Source: a virus
Strand: one strand, 5' to 3'
IMG/VR virus record: IMGVR_UViG_3300000553_000080
Coordinates: 1-44,447 of that record
Length of the DNA: 44,447 bases
Within the stretch, counting starts at the first letter, position 1; every line of letters begins with the position of its first letter. Position numbers and translations under genes: made by a program. Positions 15,308-22,308 of the stretch are shown here, in pieces. The notes under the pieces were generated by a model. The model searched no databases, was not told where the DNA came from, and worked only from the letters and a program-made list of their open reading frames with translations.

Positions 15308-17950
15308 ATGGGAAATTTCCGACCATACCGCGAGCCGTGTCACGGGCAAAACCCTTGTTTTCCCGGCAGCAAATACCGGCATTTTGATGCTTCTTTAAAT
15401 GGCATTACTAACCTTAAAAACGCGACGCATGTTCCCATAGATACCGCGCCCGGTTGGCAATCGCCATTTCCGCGAAACAATCCTCTGTACGGAACTACCT
15501 GCACGCCGGAAGGCAACAATGCCATTAACGACATATCTTGGCCGTGCGGCCCGTGGCCGGAAGTGTTTGGCGTGCCCGGTTCGGCGAGCATTCCCGGCAA
15601 CGCCTACGCGGGCGATGGCACACATACGGATTATGCGACCTGCCGCAACTACGGCTTCAACGTGGTGCAAGCAGCGCGAAATTGGCATGGCATGTGGGGC
15701 TTTGACGTGGACGCCACCACGGGCATTCCTTGCGCGGGCGGGGCCAAGCAAAATTACAAGTATCTGCAAATGACGGTGCTCGTGGAGGTTGGCGGCGGGT
15801 ACACACAAACCCAAAAAACTTACGATACTTCGACCACGCCGGAAACATTGCTTAGCGAACAAACTTTTGAAAACACTGGTGGTTACACAAAAAATTTAAC
15901 CGTCACCGTTAATCCACAAAGTGGCGAGGTCACGCAAACCAATCCTGACGCTGTTTCGACTTTGGAATATATTAACATCGTGGCGGGCGTGCCATCGGTC
16001 TTGCAAACGGACATGTTTTTTGCTTTGGACACCAGCACCGTGTTTGGTGGTGTTAGCAACATGTTCAATAATTGGGGCTGGGATTGCACCACGTTGCGGT
16101 TTGCCAATAGTTCGGGGCCAACCGACTATCAAGGCACCATTGCAGAGATTACGGCTGCATTCGCCGCATGGAGCGTTACGCAAGGAGTTTGGGGATCGGT
16201 TGCTGTGGACACGCTGACGCGCTCCGGCGATACCATTGAACTGCATTTAACCGGCACGCCGGGGACTTGGAGTTATGTGCCAACCTCGCCGCCGAATCAG
16301 CGCGTGGATACCGTTGGCACCGGCACATGCACGTTTCACCTCAAAGTCACGCTGAGCCAAAAGAATTACCTTGGAAGCCATACCACGGCGGGCGTTGCGG
16401 ATGGGGTTTATGACGATGTTTGCGCTTTGCTGGGGCAATGGCGGTTTGACAACCCGCAGCATTTCCCGACTTTTCGCCACAAAGTTGATACCAACATTGA
16501 CCCCAACGTGACGCTTGCGCCGTTTGTGACGCGGAACGAGGTTGCCACCGAAGCAACACCGCACCAGTTTAATCCGCGTCAAGTCCCCGATTATTCGCAG
16601 ACGTACAGCGGAACGGGGCCGACACCGATGCGCGATTGGTTTGACCCGAATTGCTACCAATGGGTTTATCACATTGGGCATTCCGAAGAATACGGGCAGG
16701 GTCAGCTAATTCAAATTCGAGACGGTACCATTCGCGGCGCTCCGTTGGCATTGGGTTATGGGCCGGTGTTCGATTATCGCCACGCCAATTATCATGACGG
16801 CGAGGATACGCCATACAGTTTCGGCGCGTTCACCAATGGATTTTTACCGCCGCACACGCCGCAATGGACGCCGGATGTGTTGAAAAGCGTTTTGTGGCCC
16901 TGCGCGTTTGTGTCCAACAATGCCGTTTTGGGCAGCACGTCGCCCGCGTTGCTTTATTCGTTGGTCGCGCAGAAATGGTGCGAAACCTTGATGCAACCTC
17001 CGGCTGGCTCCATGAACATGGCGCGGCCTTTTGGGGCTGACCGCAAACAAGTGGACTGGACGAAAGCCACGCAATGTATTGACGGCATTCCGGCAGATGC
17101 GGATGGCGTGCTGCTTGATGGCAGCGTTACCATTCCCGACGCCGATTTGCTGTTTCCGAATTGTCCCGGCTTTGGTGGTCGGCTGGCCGTAACTGCGGTT
17201 GGCAACACGCTGACGTTTTCGGCTTTTACCGGCAACACCATTCTGGCAGGCGACACCATTGATATTTTGAATGACTCTGGCGGCGTGCTCGCGTCTGCCG
17301 TTGCGGTTGCCAGCCCGACCGGCACCAGCGTAGATGTCGGCGCGCATTACGCTTCGGCGGCGTGGATAGTGCCGCATTTGCTCAATGACGGCGCGACCAG
17401 CGGGCAGAAATGGTATTGGGACGATACGGACTATAAAAATTCGTATGTTGTTCGGCAATGGACATTGGACAGCAGCAATACCGTTTTGACCCATTCCAAA
17501 GGGCAAGGTTGCCTTAGCTTTTACCCGTGCTATCCGTCCATTGTGTGTTGTTCGCCTAACGGTGAAGAATTTTCCAATGGCGTGGTAATTCCTTTTTCGC
17601 CCGCCGCGCCGGATGGCTCATGGTTGTGTCAATTTGAGAAATGGATGGATGATCCATTGTTTTTTGAGGGCAAAGCTTGCAACGAATCCGAAGATTTAGT
17701 TCCAATCGTTCAATGCTATGCCGGTTGCGAAGATGGCGGCAGTTGTGAGCATTTAATTCCGCAGGTTGAAGCTATGTGTTTCAAACCCGGCACCAACGGC
17801 ACCACCGGCGCGGGCATGTCGCAATCCGAAGCTGCGCCGGATATGCCAACCACTGCCGCGTATGACTACACCGCAGACATGGCACCACCGGCCAAAGGTA
17901 GCGGGGCATTGCAACCGTGGAATAAGTACGACCTTTGCTATGCGCCCTAA
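15308..17950 (+). CDS. Large Cys-rich tail-tip protein
   Basis: 880 residues from ATG 15308, 2 nt after the previous stop; an upstream in-frame ATG at 15272 lies in the prior gene. It has about 25 cysteines in clusters (SIVCCSPNGEEF; YAGCEDGGSCEHL), many Trp, Tyr and Asn, and beta-sandwich-like stretches. No signal peptide is present. Size and position fit the main tail-tip or host-contact protein. The high Cys count is unusual for a cytoplasmically assembled virion protein and may mean metal binding or disulfides formed after release. No family is recognised. Confidence 0.6.
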   Translation: MGNFRPYREPCHGQNPCFPGSKYRHFDASLNGITNLKNATHVPIDTAPGWQSPFPRNNPLYGTTCTPEGNNAINDISWPCGPWPEVFGVPGSASIPGNAYAGDGTHTDYATCRNYGFNVVQAARNWHGMWGFDVDATTGIPCAGGAKQNYKYLQMTVLVEVGGGYTQTQKTYDTSTTPETLLSEQTFENTGGYTKNLTVTVNPQSGEVTQTNPDAVSTLEYINIVAGVPSVLQTDMFFALDTSTVFGGVSNMFNNWGWDCTTLRFANSSGPTDYQGTIAEITAAFAAWSVTQGVWGSVAVDTLTRSGDTIELHLTGTPGTWSYVPTSPPNQRVDTVGTGTCTFHLKVTLSQKNYLGSHTTAGVADGVYDDVCALLGQWRFDNPQHFPTFRHKVDTNIDPNVTLAPFVTRNEVATEATPHQFNPRQVPDYSQTYSGTGPTPMRDWFDPNCYQWVYHIGHSEEYGQGQLIQIRDGTIRGAPLALGYGPVFDYRHANYHDGEDTPYSFGAFTNGFLPPHTPQWTPDVLKSVLWPCAFVSNNAVLGSTSPALLYSLVAQKWCETLMQPPAGSMNMARPFGADRKQVDWTKATQCIDGIPADADGVLLDGSVTIPDADLLFPNCPGFGGRLAVTAVGNTLTFSAFTGNTILAGDTIDILNDSGGVLASAVAVASPTGTSVDVGAHYASAAWIVPHLLNDGATSGQKWYWDDTDYKNSYVVRQWTLDSSNTVLTHSKGQGCLSFYPCYPSIVCCSPNGEEFSNGVVIPFSPAAPDGSWLCQFEKWMDDPLFFEGKACNESEDLVPIVQCYAGCEDGGSCEHLIPQVEAMCFKPGTNGTTGAGMSQSEAAPDMPTTAAYDYTADMAPPAKGSGALQPWNKYDLCYAP

Positions 17951-18113
17951 TTTCGCCAGCAAGAAAATACGCGGGCTGGGGGATGTGGTTTATTACGCCG
18001 CCAAACCCATTGCAATGGCGAGCGATGCGGTGTTGAAAACGAATTTTCAACAATGTCCGCGCTGCAAGCGCCAGCGAGAGCACTTAAACCAACAAGTACC
18101 GTTCACGCCGTGA
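17940..18113 (+). CDS. Small CxxC protein at end of tail operon
   Basis: 57 residues from ATG 17940, overlapping the previous stop. The core is GLGD followed by a helix, then CPRCKRQREHLNQQVPF. This GLGD...C-x2-C...LN...PF layout is like a small uncharacterised protein often found after tail genes in diverse phages (from memory). It overlaps the 3' end of the convergent integrase gene by 11 nt. Confidence 0.6.
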   Translation: MRPNFASKKIRGLGDVVYYAAKPIAMASDAVLKTNFQQCPRCKRQREHLNQQVPFTP

Positions 18114-19224
18114 GTTTCCAGAATTTCTCCGCGTCTGCCGGTGACACCAAAGCGCGGTAGTGGCGAAACAGCATATCGTAATCCCCGTGGCCAAGCGCGG
18201 CCACGGTCTTTTCAACTCCGAACGCGGCAAGGCTCATACTGGCAAACGTGTGGCGCATACAATCCTGTTTCCACCCCTCTAGCAGCCCCGCCGCCTGACG
18301 CACGGCTTGAAACCGTCTCCGTAGGTTCCTTGGGGGCAAATCGCCCGCCGCCGGCCCGCAGGCGTCGCCCGCAGGGCTTCCCAGCAAATCAGCCAAAGCG
18401 GGATGAATAACGACGTGGCGGCGCTGTCGCGTCTTGGCGTTTAACCCGCGCACAAGGATTTCGCCTCCCACGTCCTGCCAATTCAGTTTCGCCGCCTCCC
18501 GTTCTGGCCGCAGGCCCGCGAACAGGCACAAGCCAACGTAGGGCAAAAGACCCGCATCTGTCGCCCGCGTGGCCACCAGCAAAGCTTTACACTGCTCCCC
18601 GGTCAAAACGTGCGGCTCTTGATCCATGTCTGCAATCCGGCGCTCGTTAATCTTCAGCACGGATGCTGCCGGGGATTCGCTTAGAAATTTCTTTCTGATA
18701 CACCAGCGAAAAAAGGTGTTCAGACTCGTGAGGTAGGCGTTATAGGTTCTGGGGTGACTCGTCGGGTGACTCGTCGGGTGAAACTGTTCTAGCCAGTCCG
18801 TTACGTCTTGGTGGCACAGGGCGGTCATTTTCCTGCCGGCACAAGTGCGGACAAAGCGCCCGACATTCGAGCGGAGTTGGGCAACCGTTCGCCGTGAAAG
18901 AAATTCCCGCTGTCGGTCGGCAATGAAATCATCGTAGGCCGCTTGGGCACGTTTGGGGATCAATTTCGCTGGCTTGTACGCGTCCAGCGCCGCCCGCAAG
19001 TTCACGCCGCGCTTTTCGGCTTCCGTCCACACCGCATAAATCTCGGCCCGCTGGGGCGCTGTTAGCGACAGCCACACTTCGCCAGCGGTATTCTGTTGGA
19101 GCCGCATTCCCTCGGCTTCCGTGTCCGCCTCCGTTCTCGTCTTGAAAAACTTCCGCACTCGTTTTCCGCCCGCCGGACACCAAGACACCATGAACCTACG
19201 CTTCCCGCGCAGAGCAACCGCCAT
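18103..19224 (-). CDS. int: Tyrosine integrase
   Basis: 373 residues with start at 19224 (MAVALRGKRRFMVSW). An upstream in-frame ATG at 19290 would read through the arm-type DNA sites at 19250-19269, so the inner start is preferred. Order: an AP2-like/SAM-like N-terminal domain, then the catalytic domain with Arg in FAGLRPEREAAKL, a Lys in the NAKTRQRR hairpin, QDCMRHTFAS (box II, with Asp-Cys-Met before Arg in place of the usual His-x-x), LGHGDY and the nucleophilic Tyr in FRHYRALV. A HPTSHPTSHP duplication is present. It catalyses recombination between attP, located upstream, and a host tRNA-Thr gene. Confidence 0.92.
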   Translation of the reverse strand: MAVALRGKRRFMVSWCPAGGKRVRKFFKTRTEADTEAEGMRLQQNTAGEVWLSLTAPQRAEIYAVWTEAEKRGVNLRAALDAYKPAKLIPKRAQAAYDDFIADRQREFLSRRTVAQLRSNVGRFVRTCAGRKMTALCHQDVTDWLEQFHPTSHPTSHPRTYNAYLTSLNTFFRWCIRKKFLSESPAASVLKINERRIADMDQEPHVLTGEQCKALLVATRATDAGLLPYVGLCLFAGLRPEREAAKLNWQDVGGEILVRGLNAKTRQRRHVVIHPALADLLGSPAGDACGPAAGDLPPRNLRRRFQAVRQAAGLLEGWKQDCMRHTFASMSLAAFGVEKTVAALGHGDYDMLFRHYRALVSPADAEKFWKLTA

Positions 19225-19249
19225 CACAGATATTTTCAAGGCGGAGAGT

Positions 19250-19269
19250 GTTGCCACTTGTTGCCACTT
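19250..19269 (+). promoter_or_regulatory. Integrase arm-type sites, left pair (candidate)
   Basis: Two tandem GTTGCCACTT copies lie 125 nt left of the attP core. The same decamer recurs on the other side at 19490-19499, with a one-mismatch copy at 19502-19511, all in the same orientation. This flanking layout is what arm-binding domains of lambda-type integrases recognise. Confidence 0.6.
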
Positions 19270-19393
19270 TTTGCAAGCAGAATACCGCATCTAGTCCGCA
19301 GCATGTCCGCGCCAAGTCCGCATGGTGTTATTTGAAAACCGACGAAACCCATTGATAAACAAGGTGAATACGCTGTTTATACTGGTGAAAGTA

Positions 19394-19438
19394 TGGAGCC
19401 AGCTGTCGGGCTTGAACCGACGACCTGCTGATTACAAA
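19394..19438 (-). other. attP: attP core: 3' part of tRNA-Thr(UGU)
   Basis: On the minus strand these 45 nt read as a tRNA from the anticodon loop to CCA: loop TTTGTAA (19438-19432, anticodon TGT), TCAGC stem half, AGGTC, T arm GTCGG-TTCAAGC-CCGAC, acceptor strand AGCTGGC, T, CCA (19396-19394). The sequence that should form the 5' anticodon stem (GCCTA) does not pair, so identity stops at the loop. This is the classic attP that restores the host tRNA on integration. Confidence 0.88.
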
Positions 19439-19489
19439 TAGGCTTACAATTAAGCGGTTTGCCAACAATTCTAGCCTTTCTCCATTTTC

Positions 19490-19511
19490 GTTGCCACTTC
19501 TGTTGCCAGTT
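19490..19511 (+). promoter_or_regulatory. Integrase arm-type sites, right pair (candidate)
   Basis: GTTGCCACTT at 19490-19499 and GTTGCCAGTT at 19502-19511, about 52 nt right of the attP core, matching the left pair. The stretch 19270-19511 has no gene on the plus strand. Confidence 0.6.
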
Positions 19512-19880
19512 TCAGGGCAATAATTGCAACAGGTGCCAAAGCAACTCCATCAAAAAACCAAATAGCACCAGCATTAAAACCGCTCCCACGGAAATCTTCC
19601 ACAGTTTCCGATACAACCCACTTTCATATTCTCCACAGTGCGGACAGAAGAGCGCGCGGCGACTGACTTCATTCCCACAGTCGAGGCAGGGAATTATTCT
19701 CGGCTCCATCTGGTTCTTTGCCTTGGCAGCGATGCTGGCGGCGGTATTGGTGAAGGCTTTTCCCGGCAGCAAAAGGCGGGTTTGTTGGCCGCACGCGGGA
19801 CACGGAAAGAACTGGCCGGAGGATTCAGCCTCGAATTCAATGGGCTGGTTACAGTGCTGGCAATTACCTTTGGCGATCAT
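19512..19880 (-). CDS. Zinc-ribbon membrane protein
   Basis: 122 residues. Two zinc-ribbon modules: Cys7/Cys10 with Cys27/Cys30, and Cys65/Cys68 with Cys79/Cys82. A hydrophobic segment at about 96-120 is a C-terminal membrane anchor. It sits between attP and the RHH-like gene, so it stays at one end of the prophage after integration. It is a candidate lysogenic-conversion or superinfection-exclusion gene; this role is inferred only from place and topology. The 180 nt upstream (19881-20061) hold no gene that can be supported. Confidence 0.65.
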   Translation of the reverse strand: MIAKGNCQHCNQPIEFEAESSGQFFPCPACGQQTRLLLPGKAFTNTAASIAAKAKNQMEPRIIPCLDCGNEVSRRALFCPHCGEYESGLYRKLWKISVGAVLMLVLFGFLMELLWHLLQLLP

Positions 19881-20061
19881 GGTTGGAATAGTTGTTCACT
19901 TGGACAGCCTTTGTCTTACTGGCGGGCGCAGGATAGGCGAGGATGAGATGCAATGCAATTGCCATTCACGGGCGCGGGTATTGACGAGAAATTCTATTTG
20001 GCAGGCCGCTTGCTTAATCCTCGGTATGATGCAAAACACTATGAAAAAAAACCTCCGTAAA

Positions 20062-20274
20062 TCACTTGGCCTTGCTTCCGCCTACCGTCTTTGTGAAGTG
20101 CTCCAAAAGCAGGGCCTTTGCCCGCTCAATGTCAATACCCACTTCGCCTGCGTAACGGGCGATGCAATGCTCCATGACCTCGGTTTCCGAGACGCCGTGG
20201 GTGGCTGCGACTTGGCGCAAAAGATTCGCCGCATTGCTGCTCATCCGAAAATTCTTTTGTTTTAGTTTAGCCAT
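20062..20274 (-). CDS. Ribbon-helix-helix-like DNA-binding protein
   Basis: 70 residues: KQKNFRMSSNAANLLRQVA, then a helix-turn-helix-like stretch (THGVSETEVMEHCIARYAGE), matching the strand-helix-helix order of Arc/CopG regulators. It is divergent from the similar 60-residue gene at 20361, with two GTATAGC-type palindromes between them. It has an AAAGG Shine-Dalgarno about 10 nt before ATG, better than most genes here. It is a candidate lysis-lysogeny repressor. Confidence 0.6.
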   Translation of the reverse strand: MAKLKQKNFRMSSNAANLLRQVAATHGVSETEVMEHCIARYAGEVGIDIERAKALLLEHFTKTVGGSKAK

Positions 20275-20298
20275 ATAAATAAGCCTTTCGACAATTAA

Positions 20299-20320
20299 TG
20301 TATAGCCGACTCGCTAAAAA
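20299..20320. promoter_or_regulatory. Operator-like palindrome O1 (imperfect)
   Basis: TGTATAGC-CGACTC-GCTAAAAA: one intact half site, a 6-nt spacer and a degenerate half. On the minus strand it places TACATT as a -10 for the 20062-20274 gene, with a weak -35. The same half-site and spacing occur at 20339-20360 and 38534-38555. CTTTCGACAATTAAT next to it (20285-20299) recurs with one change at 38564-38578. Confidence 0.6.
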
Positions 20321-20333
20321 GAAAGTTTTATTG

Positions 20334-20362
20334 TTGACCGTATAGCGTATAGGCTATACGAT
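20334..20362 (+). promoter_or_regulatory. Promoter overlapped by perfect operator O2
   Basis: TTGACC (20334-20339), 17 nt, TACGAT (20357-20362). The spacer is almost filled by the perfect palindrome CGTATAGC-GTATAG-GCTATACG (20339-20360). A bound repressor would block polymerase. The predicted transcription start, near 20369, falls at the second ATG of the downstream gene. Confidence 0.65.
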
Positions 20363-20543
20363 GCTCGAAATGAAATTTAAGAAGATTGGACGGCCAGCAA
20401 CTAAGACGCCGCGCGAATTGATGGCGTTTCGGTTTCGGCAGAAGTACGCGGCGCTGTTGCGTAAAATTGCCAGCAAAAAGGGACTTTCGCAGGTGCGGGT
20501 GCTGGAAATGGCGATTGATTGTGCCTTTAAGGAGATCGCATGA
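20361..20543 (+). CDS. Small RHH-like regulator of the rightward early region
   Basis: 60 residues from ATG 20361, or 57 from ATG 20370. The core AFRFRQKYAALLRKIASKKG, then LSQVRVLEMAIDCAF, resembles CopG/Arc strand-helix-helix proteins and is related in layout to the divergent 20062-20274 gene. The promoter overlaps the first ATG, so the second ATG, 1 nt after the predicted transcription start, is more likely, making a leaderless message. It is coupled to the next gene by ATGA overlap. Confidence 0.6.
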   Translation: MLEMKFKKIGRPATKTPRELMAFRFRQKYAALLRKIASKKGLSQVRVLEMAIDCAFKEIA

Positions 20544-20797
20544 AATCATCCCCCAATTCATCCCCGGTGCATTTGGATGATTTGCTGGACTTGGAAGCCG
20601 CTGCGACGTGGCTGAAACTTTCGCCGCGCGAAGTGCTGGCGAAGTCCAAGGGGCGCAATCGGAAGATTATGGCGTATTGGATTAATGCCCGCGTTGTCCG
20701 ATTTCATCCCCGTGCCGTGCAAGCCAAAATGGCTTTGGATAACGGGATGTCGCTACCACTGATTGCCGCCATGTTCGGAGAAATTAAAACACCATGA
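20540..20797 (+). CDS. Excisionase-like / helix-turn-helix protein
   Basis: 85 residues. LEAAATWLKLSPREVLAKSKG, followed by a wing-like INARVVRFHPRAV, matches the MerR/excisionase-type HTH layout (LTxxEAAxxLxVS...RRIPAWRIGRxWRFxxxxV). It probably acts as a recombination directionality factor or regulator. It lies directly after the RHH-like gene in the operon led by O2. Confidence 0.6.
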   Translation: MKSSPNSSPVHLDDLLDLEAAATWLKLSPREVLAKSKGRNRKIMAYWINARVVRFHPRAVQAKMALDNGMSLPLIAAMFGEIKTP

Positions 20798-20880
20798 AAA
20801 TCAAACACCTCAATTTCTCCCCGCTGTCTCCGTCAAGTGTGGCCCGACCTCTGCCGTTTGGCAACAGGCCGGAAATTTGA
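20794..20880 (+). CDS. Possible 28-residue leader peptide
   Basis: ATG 20794 overlaps the previous stop (ATGA) and has the leader AAAACACCATG used by other genes. It encodes 28 residues (MKIKHLNFSPLSPSSVARPL...) and stops at 20880. Its codons contain the 5' arm of the large RNA stem, and its stop abuts the 3' arm. It may exist to couple translation to folding, as in attenuators. It could equally be chance. Confidence 0.35.
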   Translation: MKIKHLNFSPLSPSSVARPLPFGNRPEI

Positions 20881-20896
20881 AAGACGGCGGGGAGGA
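20815..20896 (+). promoter_or_regulatory. Structured RNA leader before the annealing-protein gene
   Basis: Outer stem: CTCCCCGCTGTCT (20817-20829) pairs with AGACGGCGGGGAG (20882-20894), 13 bp with one U:G pair, extendable by two more at 20815-20816/20895-20896. Inside is a hairpin: CCG/CGG (20844-20846/20870-20872), CCT/AGG (20848-20850/20866-20868) and TGCC/GGCA (20852-20855/20860-20863) with loop GTTT. It lies in the leader of 20920-21957. No known riboswitch class is recognised. Confidence 0.6.
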
Positions 20897-20919
20897 TACA
20901 ACACACCTGAATAAATAAT

Positions 20920-21957
20920 ATGACCGAACTGAACAACAAATCGCTGGTTAGCGCCGCCAAGTCCATTGACATGATCTCCTGCCGGGCGATGGAATCTTTT
21001 GGCGGGGCGGAATCGTTTGAAAAGGAATTAGCCGTCGCCGTCGCCGTCCAAGAATTGCGGGCCGCGCTTACCCCGGAAGTGATGCAACCCATCATGGCGC
21101 TGATGAATACGAGCCTCGGATTCAAAACCGACCAAGACCCGAAACGGCCATCGGCCAGCAATCCCGCGCCGACTCCTTACTCGGTGGATGTCGTCCGCGA
21201 AGTGTTCATCGAATCGCGGTTGCGCGGTTTCCACATGGTGGGAAATGAAGTGAACATCATTGCCGGAAACTTTTACGGCACGGCGGCGGGATTTGAGCGC
21301 AAGGTGAAACAGAATCATAAGGTGGCGAACTTCAAAGAAACCTATGAAGTGCCGCGCTCAGTTGGGGACCGGGGCGCGACCGTGAAATGCAAAGCGGAAT
21401 GGAGTCAGCAGGATGCCAGCGGGAAATTTGTGCCGCAATCATTGGAGCGGGAATTTGCTATCCGCGTCAATTCCGGCATGGGCGCGGATGCGGTGACGGG
21501 CAAAGCCAAACGGAAATTGCTCGCTGCCGTGTTCGGTCAGTTGACGGGGATGATCACGCCCGAAGGCGATTCGGCGGACACCTTGCCCATTGAGGCAAAA
21601 GCCGAACAAGTTGCGGCTCCCGGAGCCGGGTTGTTTGCCAGACCGGCGGCGGCGGCGGCGGCGGCTCCGGTGGCAGCTGACGAGGTGCCAATGAATGGGC
21701 CGACGCCGTTGGCATCCAGCCCGATAGCCTTATCAATCGCAAATGAATTGTCTAAATCACTGAATACTAATGGGGTCAGCTTCGATGAATTCCGCACGTT
21801 TATTGGGGTCAAGAATATCGCCAAGAATACCGATTCCTGGGCTTCGTTTGAAGATGTGCCGTTGTCGGTCTGGACGGCGCTGAAAAATGCCCCCAAAACA
21901 ATGGCCGAACTGGTTAAGAAATTCGGCAAACCCTTCCCCCAGACGGCAGCACAATAA
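20920..21957 (+). CDS. Recombination protein candidate (RecT/SSAP-like), partner of RecE-type nuclease
   Basis: 345 residues. The N-terminal 230 residues include VFIESRLRGFHMVGNEVNII followed by AGNFYGTAAGFERKVKQN, a layout seen in phage proteins encoded beside exonucleases. A poly-Ala/Pro linker (about 240-260, from a GCG repeat in the DNA) leads to a small helical C-terminal domain. Pairing with the RecE-like gene at 22309 suggests a single-strand annealing protein. Classic RecT motifs are not obvious, so a divergent family is possible. The leader has ACACCTGA (20903-20910), 9 nt before ATG. Confidence 0.5.
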   Translation: MTELNNKSLVSAAKSIDMISCRAMESFGGAESFEKELAVAVAVQELRAALTPEVMQPIMALMNTSLGFKTDQDPKRPSASNPAPTPYSVDVVREVFIESRLRGFHMVGNEVNIIAGNFYGTAAGFERKVKQNHKVANFKETYEVPRSVGDRGATVKCKAEWSQQDASGKFVPQSLEREFAIRVNSGMGADAVTGKAKRKLLAAVFGQLTGMITPEGDSADTLPIEAKAEQVAAPGAGLFARPAAAAAAAPVAADEVPMNGPTPLASSPIALSIANELSKSLNTNGVSFDEFRTFIGVKNIAKNTDSWASFEDVPLSVWTALKNAPKTMAELVKKFGKPFPQTAAQ

Positions 21958-22028
21958 TTCCCGCCTGTGTGCGGAAGTGAACGCCCACCGATAGCAGGCG
22001 TGACAGCCGGAGAGACGGCAACCATCAC
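21958..22028 (+). promoter_or_regulatory. Structured intergenic RNA with two hairpins
   Basis: CGCCTG (21962-21967) pairs with CAGGCG (21995-22000), enclosing a GC-rich sequence able to form GCG/CGC (21971-21973/21982-21984). A second hairpin GCCG-GAGAGA-CGGC follows (22006-22019). It ends in AACCATCAC before ATG 22029. It may be a processing or translational control element; its class is unknown. Confidence 0.4.
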
Positions 22029-22304
22029 ATGAAACTTATCCCATTTGCAGAACAAACCGTAGTCATCGGCGAGGGCCAACCGGAGTATCATCCCCTGCCC
22101 GCCCATCAATTCCCGCCCGATGGCCCCAACATGGTTTCCCCGAATGAATCACGGCTGGCTTTTTGCTGGCAACTCACTTGGCGCGAGCGGTTCAAGATTC
22201 TTTGCACCGGAATTATCTGGCACCAAGTTTTGACCTTTAAGCAGCCATTGCAGCCCCAGCTTTTGACCGTCCAGAAACCCGAAATGATCATCCCGAAAAA
22301 ATAA
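22029..22304 (+). CDS. Conserved-type small phage protein, unknown
   Basis: 91 residues. The middle, CWQLTWRERFKILCTGIIWH, then VLTFKQPLQPQLLTV, is a pattern I recognise from small uncharacterised phage proteins encoded among recombination genes. No enzymatic motif is visible. It lies between the annealing candidate and the RecE-like nuclease. Confidence 0.6.
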   Translation: MKLIPFAEQTVVIGEGQPEYHPLPAHQFPPDGPNMVSPNESRLAFCWQLTWRERFKILCTGIIWHQVLTFKQPLQPQLLTVQKPEMIIPKK

Positions 22305-22308
22305 TCCC

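Noticed and set aside
16844-17506. 220-codon minus-strand frame in the large tail gene
   Set aside because: Arg-rich shadow of the 880-residue gene with no leader or operon context.
19459-20265. 268-codon plus-strand frame
   Set aside because: It is antisense to the zinc-ribbon and RHH-like genes, whose Cys pairs and helical pattern are convincing; its own translation is Cys/Trp-rich and unstructured.
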